Below are positions 1-7,661 of a stretch of DNA of 64,000 nucleotides, one piece after another (position 1 is the stretch's first letter; every line of letters starts with the position of its first letter). This DNA comes from Oscillospiraceae bacterium. GTDB taxonomy: Bacteria > Bacillota > Clostridia > Oscillospirales > Oscillospiraceae. A program made the position numbers and the translations under genes. Below the pieces are notes generated by a model. That model had not been told where the DNA came from. It saw nothing but the letters and a program-made list of their open reading frames with translations, and did not search any database. Location of the stretch: NCBI GenBank assembly GCA_020025715.1, contig JAHHRQ010000001.1, positions 1 through 64,000 of the forward strand, in the 5' to 3' direction.

Positions 1-345
1 GCTGAGGATAAAAACTCAGGTTCCTCCGGCAGCGATGCTTCTGACAGCGAGGCATTTTCAGAATATGACGAAATGCTGCCCCACGCTGTGGAGGTTATCC
101 TTGAAACCGGTTCATGCTCTGTTTCCATGCTTCAGCGCCGTGTGAAGCTTGGATATTCAAGAGCTGCCAGAATTGTAGACCAGATGGAAGAACTGGGAAT
201 TGTAGGCCCCTATGAGGGTGCAAAACCCAGACAGGTTCTGATTGACAGAGTCGGCTGGCATGATATTCAAAGAGAACTCGGCCTTGTGAGCGATGACGAT
301 ATGTCCCTTGCAGCCGAAATGAGCGAAGACTCGGATTATGAATAA
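1..345 (+). CDS. ftsK: FtsK/SpoIIIE DNA translocase, C-terminal fragment
   Basis: The reading frame is open from the first base and ends at 345, so only the last 114 residues are in the window. After an acidic, Ser-rich linker (about residues 1-24) comes a winged-helix domain of the FtsK gamma type: HAVEVILETGSCSVSMLQRR, then GYSRAARIVDQMEELGIVGP. In this family the gamma domain reads polar DNA sequences and steers the hexameric motor that pumps chromosomes through the division or sporulation septum. The motor domain lies upstream of the window. Whether the protein is FtsK or the sporulation paralogue SpoIIIE cannot be decided from this end. A strong terminator follows directly. Confidence 0.9.
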   Translation, partial: AEDKNSGSSGSDASDSEAFSEYDEMLPHAVEVILETGSCSVSMLQRRVKLGYSRAARIVDQMEELGIVGPYEGAKPRQVLIDRVGWHDIQRELGLVSDDDMSLAAEMSEDSDYE

Positions 346-348
346 GAA

Positions 349-371
349 AAGGGCGCATTGCGCCCTTTTTT
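349..371 (+). terminator. Rho-independent terminator after ftsK
   Basis: GGGCGC-ATT-GCGCCC stem (351-365) followed by six T residues, starting six bases after the ftsK stop. Confidence 0.9.
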
Positions 372-416
372 CATAAAAAGTTTAAACAAAATCTAGGAAA
401 ATGTGGTATAAAAGAT

Positions 417-815
417 ATGAATTATTTTTCTCCTGAAATGAGCTTACAGGAAGTAAATCAGATTAGCATACTTGGCCTTGCCCATATAGGCGACGGGGTC
501 TACGAGCTTTTAACAAGAACAATGCTCTGTGCTCAGGGGCATTCCGCTGTGCGTGAGCTGCACAAGCTTACCGTTTCATATGTAAACGCTCCGGCACAGG
601 CGAGAGCCATTCAGAAAATTATGGATGAGCTTGACAGCGACGAGCTGAGTTTATATAAACGGGGCAGAAATGCCAGAGTAAATTCTGTGCCCCAGAATGC
701 AGATGTCAGCGAATATCATGCGGCTACCGGACTGGAGGCGCTGTTCGGCTGGCTGTATTTACAGGGCAAGAGAGAAAGAATAAATGAGCTTTTTTCCCTT
801 ATAATGAAGGAGTAA
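417..815 (+). CDS. mrnC: Mini-ribonuclease III (MrnC)
   Basis: A 132-residue stand-alone RNase III catalytic domain without the dsRNA-binding domain, the usual Mini-III size. The RNase III signature appears as GLAHIGDGVYELLTR (residues 20-34, with the catalytic-type Asp26 and Glu30) and again as GLEALFGWLYL near residue 107. In Bacillus, Mini-III matures 23S rRNA ends. The start is odd. No good Shine-Dalgarno precedes the ATG, but a TATAAA box with an upstream TG (403-412) sits only a few bases away, so the mRNA may be nearly leaderless. The gene is followed after 3 bp by rqcH. Confidence 0.9.
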   Translation: MNYFSPEMSLQEVNQISILGLAHIGDGVYELLTRTMLCAQGHSAVRELHKLTVSYVNAPAQARAIQKIMDELDSDELSLYKRGRNARVNSVPQNADVSEYHAATGLEALFGWLYLQGKRERINELFSLIMKE

Positions 816-818
816 ACA

Positions 819-2540
819 ATGCCTCTTGACGCTATAACTACCTCCGCACTTGTGGCGGAGCTTAATGAGAAACTGGAAGGCGGCCGCATAGACCGTGTGC
901 AGCAGCCTGAAAAGGATATTCTTCTGATTTCTCTCCGCTCCAAAGGCAAAAACAGACGGCTTTTGGCCTGCGGCGGTGCAGGCGGGGCAAGAATCCACCT
1001 GACCGAAAATAACCTTGAAAATCCCGCAGAACCGCCCATGTTCTGCATGCTTATGAGAAAGCATCTTGTGGGGGCTAAAATACTATCAGTTACTCAGCCC
1101 GACATGGAGAGAATGATAGTGATTGAGCTTGATACCCATGATGAACTGGGCATAAACTCAAAAAAGAAGCTTATATGTGAAATGATAGGCCGCAACTCCA
1201 ATATTATTCTTGTGGGGCAGGACGGCCGTATTATCGACTGCATGAGGCGGGCGGAATTTGCAGGAGAGGGCGGAAGAAGTATGCTCCCCGGCATGATTTA
1301 CAGAATGCCGCCTAAACAGGCAAAGGAGAGCTTTTTTGATGTCAGCACTGATGATATAGACGCTGAATGTAAAAATGCAGACAGAACCATGCCTGCGGAT
1401 AAATGGCTTTTAAACCGCTTTTCAGGTCTTTCACCCCTTGTGTGCCGTGAACTGAGTTATCGGGCAGGCGGAGACTATGATGAATTGCCATCATATTTAA
1501 AAGCCCTTAAAGATACTGTGGCGGGGGGGATTTTCTCTCCTAATATGCTGATGTGTGAGGGAAAGCCTCAGGATTTCAGCTTCATGCCTGTAAAACAGTA
1601 CGGCGAGGGCAGCGAATGTGTGCCTTATGAGGATTTTTCCTCACTTCTGGATGCCTTTTATTATAAGCGTGATAAGGCAGAACAGCAGCGCAGACGCAGC
1701 CATGAGCTCCAGCACGCTGTTAAGACAGCCCGTGACAGACTTGTGAGAAAGCTTGCCGCTCAAAATCAGGAACTTCTCCAGACAGAAAATATGGAGGAGA
1801 TACGAAAGAAAGCAGAGCTTGTCACCGCAAATATTTACAGAATGAAAAAAGGGGACAGGGTCTTAAAGTGTCAGGACTATTATGATCCCGAATGTCCCGA
1901 AATTTTAATAGAGCTTGATCCGCTTAAAACTCCCCAGCAGAATTCATCTGCTATGTTTAAGCATTATAATAAGCTTAAAGGCGCTAAAGAACATCTCAAC
2001 GTGCTCATAGCGCAAGGCGAAAGTCAGCTTGACTACTTAAACAGCGTTCTGGAAGAGCTTGAGAGAGCGGAGAGTGAAAGAGACATTACAGATATTCGTC
2101 AGGAGCTTATCGAAACCGGATACTTAAGAAAAAAGAAAAGCTCAAAGCCGGAGCGTATTAAAAAACAGGCGCCTATGCGCTTTGTATCTGATGACGGATT
2201 TGAGATACTGGTCGGAAGAAGCAATGCCCAGAATGACGAGCTTACAACGAAACTTGCAAGACGGACTGACATGTGGCTCCACACGCAGAAGGTTCACGGC
2301 AGCCACGTTATAATAACTTGCGAGGGACTTGAAGTGCCGGAGAGGACTCTGATGCATGCTGCATCTCTGGCAGTTTACTACTCTCAGGGCCGTGAGGGCG
2401 GCAAAACTCCGGTAGACTATACCATGGTGAGATTTGTAAGAAAGCCTTCCGGCTCAATGCCGGGAAAGGTAATATACACGGATTATAAAACTATTATAGC
2501 TGAAGCTGACGAAGATCTTGCAGAGAGATTAAAGAAGTAA
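819..2540 (+). CDS. rqcH: Rqc2 homologue RqcH (NFACT protein, ribosome quality control)
   Basis: 573 residues with NFACT architecture: an N-terminal NFACT-N domain (start MPLDAITTSALVAELNEKL), a charged helical middle region with coiled-coil character (about residues 285-440), and a C-terminal NFACT-R domain with the family hallmark WLHTQKVHGSHVII (about residues 485-498). RqcH binds the peptidyl-tRNA-obstructed 50S subunit and recruits tRNA-Ala to add C-terminal alanine tails, marking stalled products for degradation. Older annotation calls this family fibronectin-binding protein FbpA. A good ribosome site (AAGGAG) ends the upstream mrnC gene, 3 bp away, so the two RNA/ribosome-quality genes are likely co-translated. 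Confidence 0.93.
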   Translation: MPLDAITTSALVAELNEKLEGGRIDRVQQPEKDILLISLRSKGKNRRLLACGGAGGARIHLTENNLENPAEPPMFCMLMRKHLVGAKILSVTQPDMERMIVIELDTHDELGINSKKKLICEMIGRNSNIILVGQDGRIIDCMRRAEFAGEGGRSMLPGMIYRMPPKQAKESFFDVSTDDIDAECKNADRTMPADKWLLNRFSGLSPLVCRELSYRAGGDYDELPSYLKALKDTVAGGIFSPNMLMCEGKPQDFSFMPVKQYGEGSECVPYEDFSSLLDAFYYKRDKAEQQRRRSHELQHAVKTARDRLVRKLAAQNQELLQTENMEEIRKKAELVTANIYRMKKGDRVLKCQDYYDPECPEILIELDPLKTPQQNSSAMFKHYNKLKGAKEHLNVLIAQGESQLDYLNSVLEELERAESERDITDIRQELIETGYLRKKKSSKPERIKKQAPMRFVSDDGFEILVGRSNAQNDELTTKLARRTDMWLHTQKVHGSHVIITCEGLEVPERTLMHAASLAVYYSQGREGGKTPVDYTMVRFVRKPSGSMPGKVIYTDYKTIIAEADEDLAERLKK

Positions 2541-2566
2541 CGGCACTAAAATGGAGTGAACTTTGA

Positions 2567-3730
2567 TTGAAATTCGATAAAAAAGCCTTTAAAATGATTT
2601 TGTACCTTGCACTTCTGGTAATCCTTTTTGCATGGTTAATCACCAATGCCGGAATGGTACTACAATTTATCAAAACCGTTTTTACTATTCTCAGACCTCT
2701 GTTTCTGGGGCTTGTAATAGCGTTTTTAATGAATATTATCGTTCGCCCGCTGGAAAGACTATGGATGAAGCTCCAGCCTAAAAAGAGAGGCAAAGGACTT
2801 CATGCAAAGCTCATGCGCCCTATCAGCATAGTTTTCAGCCTGCTGATAATTTTCGGCGTTATATTTGCCGTGTTCTTTATCGTTGTGCCTGAAATTTCAA
2901 GAACCGTAATGTCTTTCGTAGACAAGGTTCCTGTTTATGCAGAGAAAATTGAAAAGCATTGGAATGAAATTTCCGCTTTCCTTGCCGCCCATGCGGTTAA
3001 TTTACCGGAAATCGACATTAACCCTGACGAGATAGTAAGAAAGCTTACAAACTTTGCAGCCCAGTGGGGACAGAAGTTCTTAAGCTCCACTATCGGCTTT
3101 ACTACTAACCTTGTTTCCACAATCGCCCAGTTCTTTATTGCCATAGTTTTCTCGGTTTATATTCTGGGTCAGAAGGAAAACTTCGGTCAGTGGTCTAAAA
3201 AGTTTCTTGCTGCAATGTTCAGCCCCCGCGGCGCAAACTCAGTTTATTCATTCTGCGCTCTGGTAAATAAGAGCTTTACAAGCTTTGTTACAGGACAGTG
3301 CACGGAGGCAGTTATTCTCGGCTCTCTGTGTTTTGTAGGTATGCTGGTGCTGAAAATGCCATTTGCGCCGGTTATTTCGGTGCTTGTCGGCTTCATGTCT
3401 CTTATCCCTATATTCGGCGCATGGATAGCCACAATCGTGGGCGTACTGCTTATATCTCTGGACAGCCCTGTGATGGCTGTTTGGTTCGTTGTATTTATCC
3501 TTGTGCTCCAGCAGTTTGAGGGTAATCTGATTTACCCGAAAGTGGTTGGTAAATCCGTGGGACTGCCCCCTCTCTTTGTACTGTTGGCAGTAACAATCGG
3601 CGGCAGTGCCTTTGGTATTCTGGGTATGCTGGTAAGCGTGCCTACAATGTCCGTAATTTATATCCTTGTCACCACCGGTGTTGACCGGAGACTTAAGGAA
3701 AAGGGCATAAGAGAACACGATATATATTAA
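2567..3730 (+). CDS. AI-2E family transporter (membrane protein)
   Basis: 387 residues with a TTG start, chosen because GGAG lies just upstream and MKFDKK leads into the first membrane helix. There are many hydrophobic helices (about residues 8-30, 32-55, 85-110, 200-215 and four or more between 230 and 370). A soluble loop at about 115-190 contains NLPEIDINPDEIVRK. The C-terminal part carries family-typical stretches (SLIPIFGAWIATIVGVLL, GNLIYPKVVGKSVGLPP). Family members export small molecules or act as Na+/H+ antiporters, and the substrate here is unknown. It sits 26 bp after rqcH and probably shares its transcript. A strong terminator follows. Confidence 0.88.
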   Translation: MKFDKKAFKMILYLALLVILFAWLITNAGMVLQFIKTVFTILRPLFLGLVIAFLMNIIVRPLERLWMKLQPKKRGKGLHAKLMRPISIVFSLLIIFGVIFAVFFIVVPEISRTVMSFVDKVPVYAEKIEKHWNEISAFLAAHAVNLPEIDINPDEIVRKLTNFAAQWGQKFLSSTIGFTTNLVSTIAQFFIAIVFSVYILGQKENFGQWSKKFLAAMFSPRGANSVYSFCALVNKSFTSFVTGQCTEAVILGSLCFVGMLVLKMPFAPVISVLVGFMSLIPIFGAWIATIVGVLLISLDSPVMAVWFVVFILVLQQFEGNLIYPKVVGKSVGLPPLFVLLAVTIGGSAFGILGMLVSVPTMSVIYILVTTGVDRRLKEKGIREHDIY

Positions 3731-3784
3731 ATAAAAAAATCCCGTTTCTTTAGCCGGAGATGGCTGAGGACAGGTGGTATGCAG

Positions 3785-3827
3785 AAAACGGTACGGCTCC
3801 AAGCGGAGCTGTACCGTTTTCGTTTTT
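3785..3827 (+). terminator. Rho-independent terminator after the AI-2E transporter gene
   Basis: Imperfect 16-bp stem (3785-3800 pairing with 3805-3820, built on ACGGTACGGCTCC and GGAGCTGTACCGT) with loop AAGC and a following T-rich tract. Confidence 0.85.
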
Positions 3828-4054
3828 ATGCTGATTTCGCTGTTTTTCTTGTGCTTTTTCAAATATTTTGCATCGGGAGCCTGAATGATGCCGGCACTCA
3901 TAAAGCAAATCTTGACAGGAACCCGCTTTTTGCGTTTTCACCGCTGGGACTTCTGTTTTGTAAATCATACGATGACAAACGCAGGAGACAATTCTTTGAT
4001 GTCATTACATCCGTAGATTGATGCAAGAAAACCTCGTAGATCGATGTTTTAAAA
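3828..4054. other. Non-coding stretch at the left edge of the reverse-strand cassette
   Basis: No convincing gene. The short open frames lack ribosome sites and family motifs. The one visible feature is a degenerate direct repeat, CCGTAGATTGATG (4011-4023) and TCGTAGATCGATG (4034-4046), 23 bp apart with 11 of 13 bases matching. The region probably holds decayed sequence linked to the truncated gene at 4055-4189. Confidence 0.4.
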
Positions 4055-4189
4055 TTATGTGTTAAACTGCGTCTGTTCATGCTCAGCTATCGACTGCGTC
4101 AGCTTTTTGGCTCCACCAAAAGATTCCTTCAGCTTTTCTGCCAGAGTAGATTTTTCCGTACAACTTTCTCCGATAATCCCAATAACCAT
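4055..4189 (-). pseudogene. Truncated P-loop kinase/ATPase remnant
   Basis: A 44-codon frame starting with a well-placed ribosome site (GGGGGAAATAAG before the ATG). It opens as a P-loop protein, MVIGIIGESCTEKSTLAEKL, then runs into LKESFGGAKKLTQSIAEHEQTQ and stops. The Walker A motif should read GxxxxGK[ST], but here the second Gly is Glu (GESCTEKST), which should abolish nucleotide binding. Related small nucleotide kinases are usually well over 100 residues. The gene lies 14 bp after the ArsR-family gene on the same strand, so it looks like the decayed last gene of that cassette. A functional micropeptide cannot be excluded. Confidence 0.6.
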
Positions 4190-4203
4190 CTTATTTCCCC
4201 CTT

Positions 4204-4761
4204 TTATACAGTTTTAATTCGCCAGTATCCGGCAGCATTTCGAGCAAGTAGCTTTTCGGCTACCATATCCCGCCGAATTGTACAGAAATCGTCATAAAAA
4301 TCAGCAATCATCAAGTTGACCTCCTTCTCTGTATATATTCGGTCAAACTCAAAACTTTCTGCAATAACCTCTAAAACAATTCGTTCTTTTTTTATCTGAG
4401 ATGGAATTGATTTTAGTTTCCCGTATATGAAAAATGTATCAATTACCTTTTGACGGTATTCTTCATCTCTTTGCTCTTGTATATCTGCATCATCCGATTT
4501 TTCTTCGAGAATTTCAAGGATGGAAGTTTCAAATATTTCTCTGTTCAGGCGGTACATCATATAGTATTGGCTTTTATATGAAGTAACAATATTTGCCTCT
4601 GTTAATTTTTTTAAGTGAAAAGATACAGTCGGAGGGGTGAGCCCGAGCCGTTCCGCCAGCCGCTCCACATACATATCTTCAATCATAAGTGATTTCAGAA
4701 TTTGAAGTCTTGACTTATCTGAGAGACACTTAAAGAGACGAATGGCTTCTGTTTCGGTCAT
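4204..4761 (-). CDS. ArsR-family winged-helix regulator with DUF2087-like C-terminus
   Basis: 185 residues. Residues 1-75 form an ArsR/SmtB-type winged helix (LFKCLSDKSRLQILKSL, then GLTPPTVSFHLKKLTEANIV as recognition helix and wing entry). After a linker rich in Glu and Asp, the C-terminal half (VIDTFFIYGKLKSIPSQIKK, FEFDRIYTEKEVNLMIADFY, CTIRRDMVAEKLLAR) matches the DUF2087 pattern. No clear metal-binding cysteine pair is seen, so the effector is unlikely to be arsenic. The ATG overlaps the stop of the upstream 122-aa gene by 4 bp, so it is translated with the cassette and is the obvious candidate for an autoregulator. Base composition is AT-richer than the flanking housekeeping genes. Confidence 0.85.
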   Translation of the reverse strand: MTETEAIRLFKCLSDKSRLQILKSLMIEDMYVERLAERLGLTPPTVSFHLKKLTEANIVTSYKSQYYMMYRLNREIFETSILEILEEKSDDADIQEQRDEEYRQKVIDTFFIYGKLKSIPSQIKKERIVLEVIAESFEFDRIYTEKEVNLMIADFYDDFCTIRRDMVAEKLLARNAAGYWRIKTV

Positions 4762-5126
4762 TTAATCTCCTCCCAACAGGTTAAAAATTCATCCCGGATT
4801 TCCTGAATAGTATCCAGCTTAATCATCTCGACAACCATATTCTCTGTATCATCATGTAACTTCGCCGCTTCGTAGGCAGCTTTCCAGCTTGCAGGGATTT
4901 GCTCTGTTTTTGCCCAGAAGAACTGCTTTATACTCTGTGAATTGCCGTTACCTACCTTCTGCGCCACAGTGAGGATTGTCTTAAAAATATCGTAGACATT
5001 GGCTTTGATCTTCTGAAAGTTTGCTTCATCTCTGCGGTCATCTTCTTGAAGATTTTTTTCCTGCTGCCTGCACAGCTGAATCTGATTGTCAAAGAACTGA
5101 TTCATATGTTTGATTTTTTCATTCAT
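4758..5126 (-). CDS. Hypothetical 122-aa helical protein of the aminopeptidase cassette
   Basis: I do not recognise this family. The protein is soluble, highly charged and probably all-helical: MNEKIKHMNQFFDNQIQLCR, then a Glu/Asp/Lys-rich stretch, then FKTILTVAQKVGN, a Trp-containing segment (FFWAKTEQIPASWKAAYEAA) and a C-terminal helix ending EFLTCWEEIK. There is no signal peptide or membrane segment. It overlaps the genes on both sides by 4 bp (ATGA junctions), the mark of a tightly coupled operon, so it probably works with the M29-like enzyme or the ArsR-type regulator. It could be a small partner or adaptor subunit; that is inference from position only. Confidence 0.75.
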   Translation of the reverse strand: MNEKIKHMNQFFDNQIQLCRQQEKNLQEDDRRDEANFQKIKANVYDIFKTILTVAQKVGNGNSQSIKQFFWAKTEQIPASWKAAYEAAKLHDDTENMVVEMIKLDTIQEIRDEFLTCWEEIK

Positions 5127-6118
5127 TGCTTTATTACCTCAATGGCTCCTCGACCTACAAAGTCGTTGTGACAGGCAGCTTCATTTTGCCCGCCAAACAT
5201 AGTATTAGCTCCCACTGCAATGTGAAAACTACCTCCCATTTTCTCATCCAACACAGAATATCCGCATAGACTTGTGACATTAGGGTTCATCCCTATACCT
5301 AATTCACAGACAATTCTGTTTTCTCTCGGCTGTTGTTCAAAATAGTGCATCAATTCCGCATTATTACTTACACACACCTCACCGTGTTTAATATCCAGTT
5401 TTACATTCTGATATTGTTTGCCATCCAGATAAAGTGTATCATAGAACACTGAGCCATTCGTTTGCTGTTCATTGGGGGCAATGTAAATCTCACCACATGG
5501 AAGGTCTCCGTCACCGGCATCGACATGCCAGACTCTATCAGTTAAATCAAAATTAAGGATGCAGTTCGTGCCTGTGTGAAGAGCCACTTGCTTGACCCCT
5601 TTTAGGGATTTTAATCTTACAGCGCAGGCTTTTTTGAGTTGTTCATAATCAATATCATATGCCTTCGTCATTCGCTCCATATATTCGTCAGGTTCTAAAC
5701 ACGATTCTATCGCATTTTCCCTTGTAGGAATACGAATTTGAGTAAATCGTTTGCACCCAATAAACTTATCAAAAATGTGAGACATATATTGACGATACAA
5801 TAATACTTGTGACTCCGGGATCACATATCCAAGTTTAACTGGCTGATAGGTAAATACATCCAAGACAGCATCGAAACATGAAAATAGATTAAAATAACGT
5901 TCATCAAAGCAAGTATCTTTTGCTGAGCTGAAAATGTCACGATTTATGGTTCGTGACTGTTGTAAGAGGACTGGAGTAGCGCCAAGCGAAGCAACAGCAA
6001 CCAAGAATTGATTTGCAATATCTTTATCTTTATCTTCACCCCAGAAATGAATAAGAATCATTTCTCCGGCAGAAACACCACTGGCTTTTACAATTTTGTT
6101 AATTGTTTCAGCGTTCAT
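5123..6118 (-). CDS. M29-like (AmpS/PepS-type) metallo-aminopeptidase
   Basis: 331 residues from the ATG at 6118, chosen because AAAGGAGTGATAAT sits directly before it; an upstream in-frame start lacks such a site. The C-terminal half carries the metal-ligand pattern of peptidase family M29: CGEIYIAPNE with Glu, ELGIGMNPN with Glu, GSFHIAVGANTMFGG with His, and ACHNDF with His and Asp. Known M29 enzymes are about 410 residues; this one is shorter, mainly in the N-terminal domain. M29 enzymes remove N-terminal residues from peptides in the cytosol. It heads a reverse-strand operon with a helical unknown protein and an ArsR-type regulator, behind a near-perfect sigma-A promoter. The true substrate could differ from peptides. 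Confidence 0.78.
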   Translation of the reverse strand: MNAETINKIVKASGVSAGEMILIHFWGEDKDKDIANQFLVAVASLGATPVLLQQSRTINRDIFSSAKDTCFDERYFNLFSCFDAVLDVFTYQPVKLGYVIPESQVLLYRQYMSHIFDKFIGCKRFTQIRIPTRENAIESCLEPDEYMERMTKAYDIDYEQLKKACAVRLKSLKGVKQVALHTGTNCILNFDLTDRVWHVDAGDGDLPCGEIYIAPNEQQTNGSVFYDTLYLDGKQYQNVKLDIKHGEVCVSNNAELMHYFEQQPRENRIVCELGIGMNPNVTSLCGYSVLDEKMGGSFHIAVGANTMFGGQNEAACHNDFVGRGAIEVIKQ

Positions 6119-6139
6119 ATTATCACTCCTTTCTATATG

Positions 6140-6168
6140 ATTATACATATATCTTACCAAACTGTCAA
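6140..6168 (-). promoter_or_regulatory. Consensus sigma-A promoter of the aminopeptidase cassette
   Basis: On the reverse strand TTGACA (6163-6168), a 17-bp spacer and TATAAT (6140-6145), perfect matches to both boxes. It lies about 20 bp before the Shine-Dalgarno of the M29-like gene. A promoter this strong next to a co-encoded ArsR-type protein suggests it is normally repressed. Confidence 0.88.
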
Positions 6169-6210
6169 TTCTAATTAGATAAATATAAAATAAGTTTTGA
6201 CTAAAATTAT

Positions 6211-6247
6211 AAGACAGGCAGGTGCATATGCAATTCCCGCCTGTCTT
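6211..6247. repeat. Inverted repeat with internal TGCATATGCA palindrome
   Basis: AAGACAGGC (6211-6219) pairs exactly with GCCTGTCTT (6239-6247). The loop contains a 10-bp perfect palindrome, TGCATATGCA (6223-6232). It lies about 43 bp upstream of the cassette promoter and has no T-tract, so it may be an operator or a decayed terminator rather than an active terminator. Confidence 0.55.
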
Positions 6248-6381
6248 GTGATATGGTTATTTTGATAAGTTAGATTTAAAGTGCTCAACACTATGACTTT
6301 TAAATATTACATTTGTATTCTGCTCAATTTGACAGTGTTTTCGTTTTACAGGAGATTCAGCCTAAACACAAATGTACGGAC

Positions 6382-6423
6382 AAAAAGAAAAGCCGAGAAG
6401 AACCTTTTACAGTCCTTCTCGGC
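6382..6423 (-). terminator. Terminator of the PAP2/hypothetical operon
   Basis: Stem GCCGAGAAG (reverse strand 6423-6415) with CTTCTCGGC (6400-6392), followed on the reverse strand by TTTTCTTTTT. It lies about 100 bp after the end of the small unknown gene at 6521. Confidence 0.82.
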
Positions 6424-6520
6424 AATTTTCTTGTTCCGCTGCAATGCTCGTTGTCGTAATTTCAGTAAACTGTCCTCAGTACCCTGAGCATTATGAAGCG
6501 GGATTTTTTATTGTTTGAAA

Positions 6521-6916
6521 TCAGCAGAAATGTCTGCGCTTTCCGTCGGCAGGGGGAACATAGCCAAACTGAATTTCCGGACGAATTTCTTTCAAGCGGG
6601 CGTGGATTTTGTCAACGTCCTCTTCTTCGTTAAAGATGAGGTTAGCAAATTCTTTGCCGTCATGGACAAGAATAAGTCTGTAATAGTAGTAAGCGGGGCT
6701 GTCGTCAGGCTGGCACTCGCTTATACGGGTAAAGGCTCTGTCTATGTACTCGTAAGGCACATAGTATTTCACGCCCAAGTCACGATAATAGAAAGCCAGT
6801 TTTCCGAGGCTGACGCGGCCTATTTTTTCAGCGGTGTTAAAGTCGGAGATGTGCTCCTCGTCACTGATTTTCTTTTTGTCTACACCTTTAAATTTTATTT
6901 TTCCGAATCCGAACAA
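6521..6916 (-). CDS. Hypothetical 131-aa protein downstream of PAP2 phosphatase
   Basis: Family not recognised. The protein is soluble and mixed alpha/beta: a basic N-terminus (FGFGKIKFKGVDKKK), a Tyr-rich centre (LAFYYRDLGVKYYVPYEYIDRAF, then SPAYYYYRLILVHDGKEFANLIF) and an acidic stretch (NEEEDVDKIHARLKE) before a short basic tail. The central YYVPYEYIDRAFTRI-to-RLILVHDG pattern resembles a PH-like or GRAM-like beta barrel, which is only a guess. The start is TTG at 6916, 22 bp inside the end of the PAP2 gene, so expression is coupled to it. No signal peptide or transmembrane segment is seen. Confidence 0.75.
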   Translation of the reverse strand: MFGFGKIKFKGVDKKKISDEEHISDFNTAEKIGRVSLGKLAFYYRDLGVKYYVPYEYIDRAFTRISECQPDDSPAYYYYRLILVHDGKEFANLIFNEEEDVDKIHARLKEIRPEIQFGYVPPADGKRRHFC

Positions 6917-7545
6917 AGATGCTTCCCTTCTTTCTTTTTATAAAAATCCATTTCATACCATTTTTCAGGAATTTTTTTGCCAATCACTACTGCCAGAATA
7001 CCTGCAACGGTACCTACAATAAGTCCGCCCAGAACATCGGAGGGGAAGTGAACTACAAGATAGATGCGGGAGATACCCATCATAAACGCAAACAGCAGAG
7101 CAAGCCAGCTGGTTTTCTTGTTACAGAGAACAAAAAGAGGAACCATGGAGGCAAAAGCGGCTGTTGTATGACCGGAGGGGAAACTCATGTCACTCTCTGT
7201 ATGGGCACCCATAATCTGCCACAGGGGATAGAAAAATCCCTGAGGGTCGGCATAAGGACGGGGCCTTGCAACAAGAGGCTTAACAGCCACGTTTGTTATA
7301 ATCGCGCCAATAGCCAGACCGATCGCCATAGCAGTACCGAAACGGCGGGTAGGCTTAAAAAACATTAAAATCAGAGAGAGAATAATAAGGGCAATTCCTC
7401 CCTTGCCAAGGAGTGAAATAAACTCCATAACAGGGGTGAGAAATCCACCCATAGCTTCGTAAAGCTTGTGTACTGCGGCGGTGACACTCTGGTCAAAGCC
7501 GGCAAAAACAGTGTTCAGCCACATTGCGGCAGCTGTCAGTTCCAT
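6895..7545 (-). CDS. PAP2-type membrane phosphatase
   Basis: 216 residues from ATG 7545, chosen because GAAAGGG is about eight bases upstream; an in-frame GTG at 7554 overlaps that site. The three PAP2 motifs are present: KPLVARPRPY, PSGHTTAAFAS and SRIYLVVHFPSDVLGG, giving the catalytic His residues in motifs 2 and 3. Five or six membrane helices surround them. Family members dephosphorylate undecaprenyl pyrophosphate (recycling the cell-wall lipid carrier) or phosphatidylglycerol phosphate at the outer face of the membrane. Which one applies here is not determined. It is divergent from uvrB and co-translated with the small unknown gene behind it. Confidence 0.88.
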   Translation of the reverse strand: MELTAAAMWLNTVFAGFDQSVTAAVHKLYEAMGGFLTPVMEFISLLGKGGIALIILSLILMFFKPTRRFGTAMAIGLAIGAIITNVAVKPLVARPRPYADPQGFFYPLWQIMGAHTESDMSFPSGHTTAAFASMVPLFVLCNKKTSWLALLFAFMMGISRIYLVVHFPSDVLGGLIVGTVAGILAVVIGKKIPEKWYEMDFYKKKEGKHLCSDSEK

Positions 7546-7661
7546 AAAACGCACCCTTTCATTTTTCTTATACTTAATAATAACATAGCTGTGATACTAA
7601 AGTCTACTATAAAAATTTCATGGCTGTCAAAAATAAATTTTGATTCTGAACTTAGCTCCTG

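Noticed and set aside
3248..3901. Long reverse frame opposite the end of the AI-2E gene
   Set aside because: It overlaps the coding strand of a clear membrane protein and includes the terminator stem; composition is shadow-like.
3779..4021. 80-codon forward frame after the AI-2E gene
   Set aside because: It starts inside the terminator region, has no ribosome site and no recognised motif.
6281..6487. 68-codon forward frame in the PAP2/cassette spacer
   Set aside because: It runs through the reverse-strand terminator and lacks a start site.
6515..6943. 142-codon forward frame opposite the small unknown gene
   Set aside because: The reverse frame has coupled start, charge pattern and operon position; this frame has none of them.
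7602..7630. PAP2 gene promoter with reverse TTGACA at 7625-7630
   Set aside because: A good -35 box exists, but the nearest -10-like sequence (TATAGT) is only 13 bp away; no fitting -10 was found.
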